Counted from the first letter of the stretch, positions 34,563 through 44,700 are shown. The stretch: DNA of 64,000 nucleotides from Lachnospiraceae bacterium (GCA_910575445.1 CAJTFW010000005.1:124001-188000); one strand, 5' to 3'. Notes: generated by a model from the sequence alone, not told the origin. Made by a program: numbers and translations.

Positions 34563-37421
34563 TTATGATACAACAGTTTTCCCTTTTTGCAAATACTTTT
34601 TCACATAATAGCCTGTGTAGGAGGATGAAATCTCGGCCACTTCCTCCGGTGTTCCTTCTGCTATCACCGTTCCTCCGCCATCTCCGCCTTCTGGTCCCAT
34701 ATCAATAATATAGTCCGCAGTCTTGATGACATCCAAATTGTGCTCAATCACGATAACGGTATTGCCGCCCTCTGCTAACCTCTTAAGAATCTCTGTCAGC
34801 TTATGGACATCTGCAAAATGCAGTCCTGTCGTCGGCTCATCTAAGATATAGACCGTCTTTCCAGTGCTTCTGCGGCTTAACTCTGTCGCTAACTTAATCC
34901 TCTGTGCCTCTCCTCCAGAAAGTGTTGTAGAAGGCTGCCCTAGTTTTAGATAAGAAAGTCCCACATCGTAGAGTGTCTCTATCTTTCTCTTGATAAATGG
35001 TACATTTTCAAAAAATACAAGTGCTTCCTCCACCGTCATATCCAATACATCGTAAATGTTTTTGCCTTTATATTTTACTTCAAGAGTCTCCCGATTATAC
35101 CTCTTTCCTTGACAAACTTCACAAGGAACATAGACGTCCGGCAAAAAATGCATCTCAATCTTCAGAATTCCATCACCGGAACATGCCTCACAGCGGCCTC
35201 CCTTTACATTAAAGCTAAAGCGGCCCTTTTTATATCCTTTTGCCTTTGCATCCGAAGTCGAAGCAAACAAATCCCGAATCATATCAAAGACCCCAGTATA
35301 GGTCGCTGGATTTGAGCGCGGAGTTCTTCCTATTGGAGACTGGTCAATGCAGATAACTTTGTCAAGCTGCTCCATTCCCTCTATCGAGCGATATTTTCCC
35401 GGTATTGTCCGCGCGCGGTTTAACTTCTTTGCTAAACTCTTATAGAGAATTTCATTGACAAGAGAGCTCTTTCCAGAACCTGATACCCCGGTTACACAGG
35501 TCAACACACCCAGTGGAAACCGGACATCTACATTTTTCAGATTGTTTTCCTTTGCTCCTTTGACCATCATCCAGCCAGTAGGCGTTCTTCTCTTTTCTGG
35601 TACTGGAATCTGAATCCGCCCACTTAGATAAGCCCCTGTGACCGAATCTGGATGTTTCATCAGCTCCTTTGCCGTACCAGTTGCTACCACTTTTCCGCCG
35701 TGCTCTCCAGCCCCTGGCCCAATATCCACCACATAGTCAGCTACCAACATCGTATCTTCATCATGCTCTACCACAATCACCGTATTTCCCAGGTCTCTAA
35801 GATGGCACAGCGTATGCAAAAGCTTGTCGTTATCCCTCTGATGAAGTCCAATACTTGGCTCGTCCAAGATATAGGCTACCCCCACAAGTCCAGAGCCAAT
35901 CTGTGTCGCTAAACGAATCCTTTGTGCCTCCCCGCCAGAGAGTGTTCCTGTTGCACGCGTAAGCGACAGATAGCCAAGCCCCACATCCATCAAAAACTGA
36001 ATCCGTGCCCGAATCTCTTTTAATATCTGTTCTCCAATCAAAAGCTGCTGCTTAGAAAGTGTCATCTCTTCCAGAAATATCTGAAGATCTCTTACAGACT
36101 GATTGGTTACCTCATAGATATTTTTATCGCTGACCGTCACAGCCAGAGAGCCTGGCTTTAACCTTTGTCCTTTACATGAACGACATGGTGTAATCCGCAT
36201 AAACGATTCATATTCTTGCTTCATCGTATCCGAGCCTGTCTCACGATAGCGGCGCTCACAGTTTTTCACCAGCCCTTCAAAAGTCACTGCATAGACTCCC
36301 TCGCCGCGCTGTCCCTTATAGTATACCTTAATCTCCCTGCCATCCGTTCCATGTAACAAAATATGTTGTATCTTTTCCGGCAACTTTTCGTATGGTGTCT
36401 GCAAGTCAAAATCATATTCCTTTGAAAGTGCATGCAACACTCCATACGTAAAGCTAGACGGGTCTGTACAAGACTGCCAGCCCATCACCTGAATCGCTCC
36501 CTCTGCAATACTTAAAGATTTATCTGGAATCATCAAATCTTCATCAAATTCCATCTTATATCCCAGACCAAAACAATCGGGGCAAGCCCCAAAAGGATTG
36601 TTAAAAGAAAAACTTCTAGGCTCCACTTCCTCCATACTAATCCCACAATCCGGGCAGGCATAGCTAGAGCTAAACGTCAAAAGCTCCCCGTTATCTACGA
36701 CCTCCACCACCAGAAGCCCCTCAGAAAGCCCCAGAACCGTCTCAATGGAATCTGTCAGACGCTTCTCAATCCCTGGCTTTACCACCAGCCGGTCCACTAT
36801 AATCTCTATCAGATGCTTGATATTTTTCTCAAGCTTAATCTCCTCTGAAAGCTCATAGACATTCCCATCTATCTTCGCCCTTACAAAACCACTTCTTCTT
36901 GCTTTCTCCAAAAGCTTTGTATGTTCCCCTTTGCGCCCCTTTACTACTGGCGCCAAAAGCTGTATCTTTGTCCGCTCCTCTAACCCCATAATCTGGTCCA
37001 CCATCTGGTCTACCGTCTGCCGCTTAATCTCCCTGCCACACTTTGGACAATGTGGAATCCCAATCCTTGCATAGAGCAGACGAAAATAATCATATATCTC
37101 AGTCACTGTCCCCACGGTAGAACGCGGATTGCGGTTCGTCGACTTCTGGTCAATCGAAATCGCCGGCGAAAGCCCCTCAATGCTCTCCACATCCGGCTTC
37201 TCCATCTGCCCTAAAAACTGTCTTGCATACGACGACAAAGACTCCATATACCGCCTCTGTCCCTCTGCATAGATGGTATCAAAAGCAAGTGATGACTTTC
37301 CTGAACCACTCAGTCCGGTCATCACCACCAACTCATTCCTTGGAATCTCCAAATCAATATTTTTCAGATTATGCTCATTTGCACCACGAATCTTAATAAA
37401 CGTTCTACTCTCTTTCACCAT
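34563..37421 (-). CDS. uvrA: Excinuclease ABC subunit A
   Basis: A 952-residue UvrA, full length. Two ABC modules: first Walker [15 protein letters not shown] near residue 35, signature [12 protein letters not shown] near 495; second Walker [14 protein letters not shown] near 650, signature [12 protein letters not shown] near 835 and DEPTTGLH. Three zinc modules ([15 protein letters not shown] and [11 protein letters not shown] region). UvrA2 finds bulky DNA lesions and loads UvrB, whose gene lies at 47.6-49.6 kb, unlinked. The ribosome site is GGAGAGAAG. Confidence 0.97.
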   Translation of the reverse strand: MVKESRTFIKIRGANEHNLKNIDLEIPRNELVVMTGLSGSGKSSLAFDTIYAEGQRRYMESLSSYARQFLGQMEKPDVESIEGLSPAISIDQKSTNRNPRSTVGTVTEIYDYFRLLYARIGIPHCPKCGREIKRQTVDQMVDQIMGLEERTKIQLLAPVVKGRKGEHTKLLEKARRSGFVRAKIDGNVYELSEEIKLEKNIKHLIEIIVDRLVVKPGIEKRLTDSIETVLGLSEGLLVVEVVDNGELLTFSSSYACPDCGISMEEVEPRSFSFNNPFGACPDCFGLGYKMEFDEDLMIPDKSLSIAEGAIQVMGWQSCTDPSSFTYGVLHALSKEYDFDLQTPYEKLPEKIQHILLHGTDGREIKVYYKGQRGEGVYAVTFEGLVKNCERRYRETGSDTMKQEYESFMRITPCRSCKGQRLKPGSLAVTVSDKNIYEVTNQSVRDLQIFLEEMTLSKQQLLIGEQILKEIRARIQFLMDVGLGYLSLTRATGTLSGGEAQRIRLATQIGSGLVGVAYILDEPSIGLHQRDNDKLLHTLCHLRDLGNTVIVVEHDEDTMLVADYVVDIGPGAGEHGGKVVATGTAKELMKHPDSVTGAYLSGRIQIPVPEKRRTPTGWMMVKGAKENNLKNVDVRFPLGVLTCVTGVSGSGKSSLVNEILYKSLAKKLNRARTIPGKYRSIEGMEQLDKVICIDQSPIGRTPRSNPATYTGVFDMIRDLFASTSDAKAKGYKKGRFSFNVKGGRCEACSGDGILKIEMHFLPDVYVPCEVCQGKRYNRETLEVKYKGKNIYDVLDMTVEEALVFFENVPFIKRKIETLYDVGLSYLKLGQPSTTLSGGEAQRIKLATELSRRSTGKTVYILDEPTTGLHFADVHKLTEILKRLAEGGNTVIVIEHNLDVIKTADYIIDMGPEGGDGGGTVIAEGTPEEVAEISSSYTGYYVKKYLQKGKTVVS

Positions 37422-37523
37422 ATCTTCTTCTCTCCTACTCTCTTCTATTCTCTTCTATATCCGCAGATATTATAGCATACAAATAAAAAAAAGTACATCA
37501 GAAAGTGAACATTCGTTCTAATA

Positions 37524-38849
37524 TCATTTCTCTAAATACCGTTCTAATGCCCATACTAGATATAATGGCACGCTATAAGTTCTTGTCTCCTCCACTATAT
37601 TTTCTCCTACATTTTTCATGGAAAACTTAAATCCTTTCTGTGGCTTGTATTTCTTACAAAATTGCCCATAACTTTTCGCTCTAGTATGCACATCTGCCTT
37701 TACTTCCACAGGAATCATCTGATTCTCTTCTTCAAATAGAAAATCCAACTCTGCTGTATTATTAGAACGCCAAAAATAAGGATGTCTCCCTTGTATTAAC
37801 AGTTCCATCATCACATAATTTTCCGTAAATGCTCCTTTAAAATTCTTATATAACTCAGAATCCTCCAAAATAATCTTAGCCGAAACTCCCGACATTCTTC
37901 GAAGCAAGCCCACATCACAAAGATACATCTTAAAATAAGTCGCATCTGCATAAAATGATAACGGAAACTCTGGCTGTCCAACTCGTTCTAACTTATACAC
38001 CAGCCCCGCATCTACCAGCCACTCTAAAGCATCCTCTAATTCCTTAGAGCGTTTCCCCTCTCTCACATGAGAAAAGATAAATTTATTGTTTTCCCTTGCC
38101 AACTGCTTTGGAATGGAATCCCATATCCAACCAAGTTTAGGAATCTCTGTTTTTGGCGCATGTTTAGCAAAATCATGACGATAATCCAGTAAAATATTAT
38201 CCTGAATCTCCTCTACAGGTCCAAACTGGTGCGTTTTTGTCCACATCAAGACTGCTTCTGGCATTCCTCCCACAATATAATAATATTTCAATTCTCTCTT
38301 AAGTTCCTTTGTATAAAGCTCTGGCAGCTCACTTGTCTTTTCATATTTTCGCACTCTTTCTAAAATTCTTTCCTTCCCTTCTGCCCAAAGAAATTCCAAA
38401 AAAGACAAAGGATACATCAAAAGTCTGTCTACTTTTCCCACTGGAAATGAAATACCATCCCGCTTTACAGATACTCCTAATAAAGACCCTGCACAAATAA
38501 TATGCAATTCCCTTTTATCCTCACAAAAATACTTCAAAGCTGTAATGGCTTTCGGACACTCTTGTATCTCATCAAAAATAACCAACGTTTTCCCTGATAC
38601 AATCTCCTTTCCACGAACTACATTCCCCAATTCATCCAAAATACGCTCAACTTGAAAATCATACTCAAAAATAGAAGCAAGTCCTCTATCTTTCTCAAAA
38701 TTAAAATAAGCTACATCCTCAAAACACTGTTCTCCAAACTCTTTACAAATATAAGTTTTCCCACATTGCCGGACTCCTGTAAGCAAAAGCGGCTTCCGCT
38801 CCTTTGCATCCTTCCATATCATTAATCTTTCCATTACTTGTCTTCTCAT
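37524..38849 (-). CDS. DUF4143/AAA_14 family ATPase
   Basis: 441 residues from the ATG at 38849 (MRRQVMERL), preceded by GGGAGGATAAAT; the longer frame to 38909 is not used. The N-terminal AAA_14 domain has Walker A TGVRQCGKTY near residue 22 and Walker B LVIFDEIQECP near 90. The C-terminal DUF4143 region contains a PD-(D/E)XK-like fold (NNTAELDFLFEEENQMIPVEVKAD), where E, D and ExK are the expected residues. These proteins are common in anaerobes and their role is unknown. Two 28-base direct repeats lie upstream. Confidence 0.88.
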   Translation of the reverse strand: MRRQVMERLMIWKDAKERKPLLLTGVRQCGKTYICKEFGEQCFEDVAYFNFEKDRGLASIFEYDFQVERILDELGNVVRGKEIVSGKTLVIFDEIQECPKAITALKYFCEDKRELHIICAGSLLGVSVKRDGISFPVGKVDRLLMYPLSFLEFLWAEGKERILERVRKYEKTSELPELYTKELKRELKYYYIVGGMPEAVLMWTKTHQFGPVEEIQDNILLDYRHDFAKHAPKTEIPKLGWIWDSIPKQLARENNKFIFSHVREGKRSKELEDALEWLVDAGLVYKLERVGQPEFPLSFYADATYFKMYLCDVGLLRRMSGVSAKIILEDSELYKNFKGAFTENYVMMELLIQGRHPYFWRSNNTAELDFLFEEENQMIPVEVKADVHTRAKSYGQFCKKYKPQKGFKFSMKNVGENIVEETRTYSVPLYLVWALERYLEK

Positions 38850-38920
38850 ATTTATCCTCCCATTTTTCCTTATATTACTTAATATTATATTCCACTCCTC
38901 AATAAACATCCATCAAATAT

Positions 38921-38980
38921 TTGCGTTTTTCATAGGAACTTTTGCATAAATCTTGCGTTTTTCATAGGAATTTTTGTATA
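38921..38980. repeat. Two 28-base direct repeats upstream of the DUF4143 gene
   Basis: Copies at 38921-38948 and 38953-38980 differ at two positions. Each contains TTGCGTTTTTCATAGGAA, spaced 32 bases apart (three helical turns), about 70 bases ahead of the DUF4143 ATPase start. Regular spacing suggests a protein-binding site controlling this gene. The sequence has no protein-coding frame. Confidence 0.75.
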
Positions 38981-38995
38981 TCAGCCAAAATTTAA

Positions 38996-39035
38996 GGGCT
39001 TGCACAAAAAGATAATCTTTATTTTGTGCAAGCCC
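38996..39035. terminator. Terminator of the cobalamin transport operon
   Basis: GGGCTTGCACAAAA and its reverse complement (14-base arms, 38996-39009 and 39022-39035) enclose a 12-base AT loop. On the plus strand the hairpin is followed by TTTTTT; on the minus strand, where the transport genes read, by TTAAATTTT. It lies just past the stop of the BtuD-like gene and before the direct repeats. Confidence 0.65.
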
Positions 39036-39044
39036 GTCGCTTTT

Positions 39045-40154
39045 TTATATCTGCTCCTTTTGAAGCTTCCCCTTTGCATATTCTTCTAATTCTTTCAATT
39101 CCCGATAAAATTCCCCCATATCCTCCGCTTTTATCGTACCTATCACCTTATCACATTTATCAATTAACGCTTTCGCTCTTTTTAGAGTCTCCTCTTCTAT
39201 CCTGCAAAAGGGTCTTACACTTACAACTTCCACTGCTAATGCCCTAGCCGAAGGATAATCCAAATCATTCTCCCACAGAACTCCCGCCACAAAAGGTACA
39301 CCCTCTCTTTGAAGTCTTCGATACACAGCTGTCCCACTTCCATTTCCTGACAGCACAAACACCTTTGGCTCTCCCTTTACTGCTTCTAGTTCCAGATTTC
39401 CTGTCCGCTCATCATAATCCCCGGTTGTCATCCGATATAATTCTTTCATATATCCCTTGGAAAATATCTCCTCTGGCGTTCCAAAACGGTCAATTCTGTC
39501 TCCTTTTACACAAGCTATCTTATCTGAGATTCTCCCCGCCAAATCCAGCTCATGTAAAGACATCACCACTGACAGGTTTCGATTTCTGGACATATTTTGC
39601 AAAATAGATAAAAATTCCAGCTTATATTTCATATCCAGAAAAGACGTCGGTTCATCAAGCACAATAATATCCGGCTCCTGACAAATCGCCCGCGCTAACA
39701 TTACCCGCTGCTTCTGCCCGTCGCTTGTCTTCTGAAAATCTCTGTCTGCAAGCTCCATAATATGTACAAGCTCCATCGCTTCTCTTACTATCTTATGGTC
39801 TTGTTTTGACAACACCCCAAAACGCCCCGTATATGGATACCGTCCCGTCGCCACCACATCTTCACAGCTCATAAGCTCTGGCTTTACCCGCTCCGTAAGA
39901 ACCACCGACAGCTTTTTCGACAGTTCCTTCCCACTCATAGTTTTCATCTCCTGTCCGTCAAGACAGACCACACCGCCAAGTGGTTCTAGCTGTTTTATCA
40001 GGCTCTTTAATATCGTGGTCTTCCCTGCACCATTTGGCCCAATCAGCGTCAAAATCTCTCCCTTTTTCAGAGAAAGCGCAATGTCCTGAATCAGAGGCAC
40101 CCCATGATATCCAACCGACAACCCTTCTGTATACAGATAATCTGTCTCTGCCAT
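39045..40154 (-). CDS. BtuD/FecE-type ABC ATPase with extra C-terminal domain
   Basis: A 369-residue ATPase for a corrinoid/iron-type importer. The first 255 residues have Walker A GPNGAGKTT near 38, Walker B IIVLDEPTSFLDM near 160 and His in VVMSLHELDLAG. The ABC signature reads TSDGQKQRV instead of the usual LSGGQ, a variant seen in some members. The last 110 residues (about 260-369) are an extra domain (PKVFVLSGNGSGTAVYRRLQ, LDYPSARALAVEVVSVRPFC) of unknown role that seems to be linked to tetrapyrrole/cobalt ABC systems of anaerobes. Cobalamin riboswitch control points to a corrinoid or cobalt chelate substrate. Confidence 0.85.
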   Translation of the reverse strand: MAETDYLYTEGLSVGYHGVPLIQDIALSLKKGEILTLIGPNGAGKTTILKSLIKQLEPLGGVVCLDGQEMKTMSGKELSKKLSVVLTERVKPELMSCEDVVATGRYPYTGRFGVLSKQDHKIVREAMELVHIMELADRDFQKTSDGQKQRVMLARAICQEPDIIVLDEPTSFLDMKYKLEFLSILQNMSRNRNLSVVMSLHELDLAGRISDKIACVKGDRIDRFGTPEEIFSKGYMKELYRMTTGDYDERTGNLELEAVKGEPKVFVLSGNGSGTAVYRRLQREGVPFVAGVLWENDLDYPSARALAVEVVSVRPFCRIEEETLKRAKALIDKCDKVIGTIKAEDMGEFYRELKELEEYAKGKLQKEQI

Positions 40155-40156
40155 CT

Positions 40157-41167
40157 CTAGCCCCTCTCCTTCTTCTTTCGCACCATAATAAAGATAACTA
40201 CCGGTGCGCCAAAAATCGCTGTCACTGTGCTGATACTAAGCTCTGTTGGTGCAAACACCACCCGCGCCAGCAAATCACAAAACAGACAAAATGCCGCTCC
40301 CCCCAGAAAGCATCCTGGTATCATACAGATAGGCTTTGCCGTCCCAAACAGACTTTTGGCCAGATGTGGCACTGCAATCCCCACAAAAGAGACCGGCCCC
40401 GCAAAAGCCGTCACACAGGCTGACAAAACACTTGATAACAACACCAAAAGCGCCCGAAACACCCGAATATTTAATCCCATATTCTGTGCATACGACTCTC
40501 CCATCTGGTACGCACTGATAGGTTTTGACAATAAAAACACACAAAACGTCGTTAAAAATATAACAATCGACATTACCAACACATTTTCCCAACTGATACC
40601 AGAAAAACTGCCCTTTGACCAGTTATGCAGATTGACAATATCCGCATCATCTGCAAATGTCACCACAAAATCCGTAATCGCTGTACAGATATAGCCAATC
40701 ATCACGCCACTGACTATCAGCATTGACATCTGCTCCATCACCCGTGACATCAAAAGCACAAACCCCATCGATATCATAGCACCAATAAATGCCGCCAAAA
40801 TCAGGGTCAGCGAGCTAAGCTGCACCGCCCTTCCAAGGGCTGCCACCATCACAAGTGCTACAATCAGCTTCGCCCCTGACGAGATACCCAGGATAAAAGG
40901 CCCTGCAATCGGATTGTGAAAAAATGTCTGCAACAGATAACCAGAAAGTGCAAGTCCCCCACCCAGAATTGCTGCTGCTAACGCACGCGGAAATCGAATC
41001 TTTAGCACAATATCTGCAAAGACCGCATCTGCCTTTTGCCCTCCTAAGATTTTCCACACATCCGAAAATGGAACCTGAACACTCCCTGCACAGATATTTA
41101 CTGCCAAGAGTATCAGCACCAATAGAATTAATATGATATATGCGATTCCATATCTGCTTCGTCTCAT
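40157..41167 (-). CDS. FecCD/BtuC-type ABC permease
   Basis: A 336-residue permease with 10 predicted helices, from YIILILLVLILLAVNICAG at the N-terminus to the last helix LSISTVTAIFGAPVVIFIMV. Typical BtuC/FhuB segments are FPRALAAAILGGGLALSGYLLQ, GISSGAKL and the ATPase-coupling loop near FVGIAVPHLAKSL. It forms the membrane channel with the BtuD-like ATPase, whose start is 2 bases after its stop. It follows the binding protein by 31 bases. Confidence 0.92.
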   Translation of the reverse strand: MRRSRYGIAYIILILLVLILLAVNICAGSVQVPFSDVWKILGGQKADAVFADIVLKIRFPRALAAAILGGGLALSGYLLQTFFHNPIAGPFILGISSGAKLIVALVMVAALGRAVQLSSLTLILAAFIGAMISMGFVLLMSRVMEQMSMLIVSGVMIGYICTAITDFVVTFADDADIVNLHNWSKGSFSGISWENVLVMSIVIFLTTFCVFLLSKPISAYQMGESYAQNMGLNIRVFRALLVLLSSVLSACVTAFAGPVSFVGIAVPHLAKSLFGTAKPICMIPGCFLGGAAFCLFCDLLARVVFAPTELSISTVTAIFGAPVVIFIMVRKKKERG

Positions 41168-41198
41168 CCTCTGTCTCCTGCCTTCACACTACCATACT

Positions 41199-42347
41199 CT
41201 ATTTTTTTAAGGGATAGAGATAGGTAAGGTCACTCTCCTCTCCTGAGAGCATCTTATGAATATCCTGAATCATCGTCCCAAGCTCCATCGACGATTGATA
41301 CAGATTCTTGGTTGTACAGTACACGTTTCCCTCCTGTACCGCCTTAAAATTCTCCAAAAGACTACTTTTATCTAAAAGCTCTGCCACAGAAGACAGCTCT
41401 CCTTCAATCGCACTGTTATAGATAATATAGTCTGCATCCTTTGCCGAGGCATAGAACTCCTCCATCTGCATCTTTACCGTAGAAGAAGCCGTATCTTCCT
41501 CTTCCCCTAAATCCTCAAAGATATAACTTCCGCCAGCCATCTCAATCATCTTTGGCAGATAATCCGAAGATTTGCGAACATTGGCCTCCCCGTTTGTTGT
41601 AATATAGAAAAATGCTACCGTCTTTCCAGATGCTTCACTGTCACGAATCGAGGTAAATGCTTCCATCTCCTTTGCAAATGCCTGTTCTGCCTCTGCTTCC
41701 TTATTTGCCAAAAGCCCATATAATTTTACCCATTCCGTACGCCCTAGAGGCTCCGCCTCATAGCTTGAGTAGTCCACAAGCACTGGAATCCCCAGTCTTT
41801 CTAACTGCTCTTTCACTTCTGGATTATGAGAAATCATCGTATTTTCAATTGCAAGCCCACACCCCCGTGAGACAATCTGCTCATAGTCAGGTGCCGAATA
41901 GTTTCCAGCATACAAAAGCTCTCCTGCTTCCACTGCTTCTCTTGCTTCCTTAATATACCATCCATCTGCCTTTAAGCCTGAAAATTTTACCATAGGAAGC
42001 GCGTCCAGTGCCACAAACATATCCATCACTGCGGAAGCCACCAGATAGATATTCTCAATCGGCTGCTGCAATACCACAATCCCTTCCTCTAGCTTCTCTG
42101 GCGCCTTTTTCCCTTCTGGCACTACCAGAAAACGGCTGCCATCCGCAATCCCAATCAGCGCATAACCATCCTGGTAATAATCCACCGAAAACTTCTTGGC
42201 ATAAACGGTCTCCATACTATGGCTATAGGTGAGTTCCGGGCTGATATTGGTATCTTTCTCCTCTGTCTTCTCTCCATCCGCCTGCCCGCAAGAAACAGAA
42301 GAAAACAACAGGCATATACATAGCATACATACAATTAATCTTCGCAT
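41199..42347 (-). CDS. BtuF/FepB-type substrate-binding lipoprotein
   Basis: 382 residues with a lipoprotein signal peptide (MRRLIVCMLCICLLFSSVSC, lipobox SVSC) and the periplasmic-binding class III fold: FLVVPEGKK, a long backbone helix, and GKTVAFFYITTNGEANVRKSSDYLP. It would capture a corrinoid, cobalt chelate or heme-like ligand and deliver it to the permease. Its ATG overlaps the upstream gene's TAA by one base, so it is translationally coupled to the anchored repeat protein. The substrate is inferred from the upstream cobalamin riboswitch. Confidence 0.85.
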   Translation of the reverse strand: MRRLIVCMLCICLLFSSVSCGQADGEKTEEKDTNISPELTYSHSMETVYAKKFSVDYYQDGYALIGIADGSRFLVVPEGKKAPEKLEEGIVVLQQPIENIYLVASAVMDMFVALDALPMVKFSGLKADGWYIKEAREAVEAGELLYAGNYSAPDYEQIVSRGCGLAIENTMISHNPEVKEQLERLGIPVLVDYSSYEAEPLGRTEWVKLYGLLANKEAEAEQAFAKEMEAFTSIRDSEASGKTVAFFYITTNGEANVRKSSDYLPKMIEMAGGSYIFEDLGEEEDTASSTVKMQMEEFYASAKDADYIIYNSAIEGELSSVAELLDKSSLLENFKAVQEGNVYCTTKNLYQSSMELGTMIQDIHKMLSGEESDLTYLYPLKK

Positions 42348-43462
42348 TATCTTCTGCCATTCCTTTTCTTTTTATTGATATAAGAGACAAACACGCAAAT
42401 TGCCACAATAATAAAGACCATATAGACAACCTTCTGCGCTGCTGCCTGGGGCGTCTCATCCTTTGACATTACCTGGTCTCCATAAAAAGTCAGGGTATAT
42501 TCCACCTCATGAGGGGTACTCATTGCAGTTGTATCTGCAATCACGGTCATTGGCTCATTAAAGATTAGAATGGGAATCTCAAAGACTGCATACCCTTCGT
42601 CCTGTAGAGGCAGATATTTTTGGTTGCCAACAATCATATAGTCATAATTTGAGCTGCTCCAGGTAATCCTAGCCCATGCCCGTCCATCTTTGACAATCAG
42701 GCCTGCCGGTGAATTTACCGTAGATTTTCCGCTTCCGCCAGACAATTTTACTTCGATGGCATACTCTCCATCTTCCATCTCTATAAATGCCGGCTTCTCT
42801 GGCAGTGTACTTTCTGTTGCTTCTGGCTCTGTCGTCTCTTCTGCTTCTTCCTTCTCTGCCCGAAGCGCCTCGATACGCCGCTCCTTTGCCTCTTGTCTTA
42901 ACTGTTCATAATCTGGAAGTTCCACAAGCACCGCCTCTGACGGCAGACTCTCTGCCTGAAATAATATCTGGCGGTCATACCATTTTTCCCGATTCTTACT
43001 AAAAGCAGCACAGTCTATTGGCATATCCAACGCTTCCACTGGTATGGTATACGTATGTTTTCCTTCCTCATTTTCTACAAATTCAATAGATGCTGAGATA
43101 TCGCTCTGTGCAGCTTCCACACCAGTTCCTAAATAGATGCGCAGATATCCTGTTCCTCCCATCGTCAGAACCGCACTCATCTCTCCTTCACTGACTGTAA
43201 GCGTAGCATGTTCCACCCGAAACATCGAAGAACTCGACTCTACCTCTATCTCGTAGACACCGTCTGCCACATCCGTTCCATACACAGGAACCATTCCCTC
43301 CACGCCCACTTCCTGGGCTTTTACCTGTTCCTCCTGCGAGGCCACCTGGTCATAAGAAATCCCATCCTCCCCATTCTCACTCGCATACAGAGAAAGCGGC
43401 ATACACACTGCTCCCCCTATTGCCATCACTCCTACAAGCAAATACCGCCAAATATTTCTCAT
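42347..43462 (-). CDS. Membrane-anchored two-repeat surface protein of a corrinoid operon
   Basis: 371 residues from the ATG at 43462 (MRNIWRYLLVG; AGGAG 8 bases upstream; 43468 is possible). A signal peptide (VGVMAIGGAVCMPLSLYA) is followed by two beta-rich repeats: residues about 60-190 (GVYEIEVESSSSMFRVEHA) and about 240-335 (GEYAIEVKLSGGSGKSTVNS, ITWSSSNYDYMIVG, VIADTTAMSTPHEVEYTL). The repeats resemble the NEAT/iron-transport-associated family. A Glu/Thr linker separates them. A C-terminal helix (VVYMVFIIVAICVFVSYI) and basic tail anchor it in the membrane. It may receive a tetrapyrrole ligand and pass it to the adjacent binding protein. Confidence 0.72.
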   Translation of the reverse strand: MRNIWRYLLVGVMAIGGAVCMPLSLYASENGEDGISYDQVASQEEQVKAQEVGVEGMVPVYGTDVADGVYEIEVESSSSMFRVEHATLTVSEGEMSAVLTMGGTGYLRIYLGTGVEAAQSDISASIEFVENEEGKHTYTIPVEALDMPIDCAAFSKNREKWYDRQILFQAESLPSEAVLVELPDYEQLRQEAKERRIEALRAEKEEAEETTEPEATESTLPEKPAFIEMEDGEYAIEVKLSGGSGKSTVNSPAGLIVKDGRAWARITWSSSNYDYMIVGNQKYLPLQDEGYAVFEIPILIFNEPMTVIADTTAMSTPHEVEYTLTFYGDQVMSKDETPQAAAQKVVYMVFIIVAICVFVSYINKKKRNGRR

Positions 43463-43479
43463 AACCATCTCTCCTCTTC

Positions 43480-43555
43480 TCTGTAAAAGATACCAGGCGC
43501 GGCAAAGTCTTATAAAGCTCCGCCATAAAGCTCTATAATCCCCCGCCGCGCCCTA
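43480..43555 (-). repeat. Hairpin between the CbiK and anchored-protein genes
   Basis: On the minus strand GGCGCGGC ... GCCGCGCC (8-base outer stem, roughly 43497-43555) encloses a second stem TTATAgAGCT/AGCTtTATAA. There is no following T-run, so it is more likely an RNA-stability or attenuation structure than a terminator. The rest of this 110-base gap holds only the ribosome site of the downstream gene. Confidence 0.45.
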
Positions 43556-43572
43556 ACCTTATGATACTTTAT

Positions 43573-44568
43573 CTACAGACTGTCAATCGCTGCCTGTGTA
43601 TGTTGCACATAAATCTCACGGATGCCAGCCAATTCCCCAAGACCTACTAGCCTAGATTCCACCTCAAAGCCCTCTGCCTCAAGTGCCGTCTTCCAGGAAT
43701 CCTCCTCATCGCCAGCCATATCATTGTTGGCATGGTCGCCAGCTACCACCATCAGCGGCTGCAATACCACTTTTTTATAAGTACCTGCCTCTTTTAATGC
43801 CTTCACTACATCTTCCAGTGTTGGTGCTGCCTCTACTGTACCAATGTAGTAATTACTATGACCAGAAGCTGTTAATTTCTCCTGCATGGTTGCATAGACC
43901 TGATTGGACTCTGCCTCTGTACCATGTCCCATATAGACAATCGCAGTCTCTCCATCATCATAGGACTTCGTATCCTCTGTGATTGCATTTATCACTGCCT
44001 CATAGTCTGCATCGCTTGTCAATAGTGGTTCTCCTATAGCGATTTTCTCAAAATCACTCTCATACTCTTTTAACTCATTGACAATATCCATATATTCCAG
44101 ACCATTCATCAGATGTGTCGGCTGTACAATCAAGTTTTTAAATCCATCTGCCACTGCCCGGTCCAAAGCCTGGGTCACATTATCAATCTCTAAACCGTCC
44201 CGCTCTGCTAATTTATCAATAATAATCTGCGAGGTAAAAGCTCTTCTTACCGGATACTCTAAAAATGCATCCTCAAGGCTTTTCTCAATCGCACCAATGG
44301 TAATATCCCGGCTATCATTATAACTGGTTCCAAAACTAACTGCCAGTATCAGTGTATCGCCATCTGATGTCTGTGCCTCTATCTCACTGCCTTCCTCTGG
44401 CACTTCCGCCGCATCCTCTGTATCTTCCGGTGTTACCTGCGCTTCTGGCTCCTCAGATGACTCCTGCTGCGGCTCTTGTGCTGTCTGCTGTGTATCTTTA
44501 CCACATCCATTTACACAAAATCCCAAAGTCAATAACACTGCCAACAGTACTGCCATTTTTCTCTTCAT
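43573..44568 (-). CDS. cbiK: Exported lipoprotein sirohydrochlorin cobaltochelatase (CbiK-like)
   Basis: 331 residues from the ATG at 44568 (MKRKMAVLLAVL; ribosome site GGAGGAAG). A signal peptide ends at lipobox-like CVNGC, followed by an acidic linker and the CbiK fold: LAVSFGTSYNDSR, VQPTHLMNGLEY, the metal-site GHGTEAESNQVY near residue 225 and LQPLMVVAGDHANNDMAG. CbiK inserts cobalt into sirohydrochlorin early in anaerobic corrin synthesis. An exported form is known in Desulfovibrio and is thought to handle metal or heme outside. First gene of a cobalamin-riboswitch operon, placed before an anchored repeat protein and a BtuFCD-like importer. Confidence 0.88.
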   Translation of the reverse strand: MKRKMAVLLAVLLTLGFCVNGCGKDTQQTAQEPQQESSEEPEAQVTPEDTEDAAEVPEEGSEIEAQTSDGDTLILAVSFGTSYNDSRDITIGAIEKSLEDAFLEYPVRRAFTSQIIIDKLAERDGLEIDNVTQALDRAVADGFKNLIVQPTHLMNGLEYMDIVNELKEYESDFEKIAIGEPLLTSDADYEAVINAITEDTKSYDDGETAIVYMGHGTEAESNQVYATMQEKLTASGHSNYYIGTVEAAPTLEDVVKALKEAGTYKKVVLQPLMVVAGDHANNDMAGDEEDSWKTALEAEGFEVESRLVGLGELAGIREIYVQHTQAAIDSL

Positions 44569-44667
44569 CTTCTTCCTCCTTTTTCTGACGGCTCTAACCG
44601 CCAATCACAACAATATCTGCAATATCCATCAAAAAGCGGCACTTTCCCCCTCTTTGACTTCTACCGC

Positions 44668-44700
44668 AAAAAAAGACTGCTGCAAGACCTGTTATCCGAT
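44668..44700 (-). terminator. Possible expression-platform terminator of the riboswitch
   Basis: On the minus strand CTTGCAGCAGTC is followed by TTTTTTT (44668-44674), 70-90 bases ahead of cbiK. The 5' arm may pair, with bulges, to the 3' end of the riboswitch (GACCTGCCTGCAAAG). This would fit a ligand-dependent terminator, but folding has not been computed. Confidence 0.4.
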
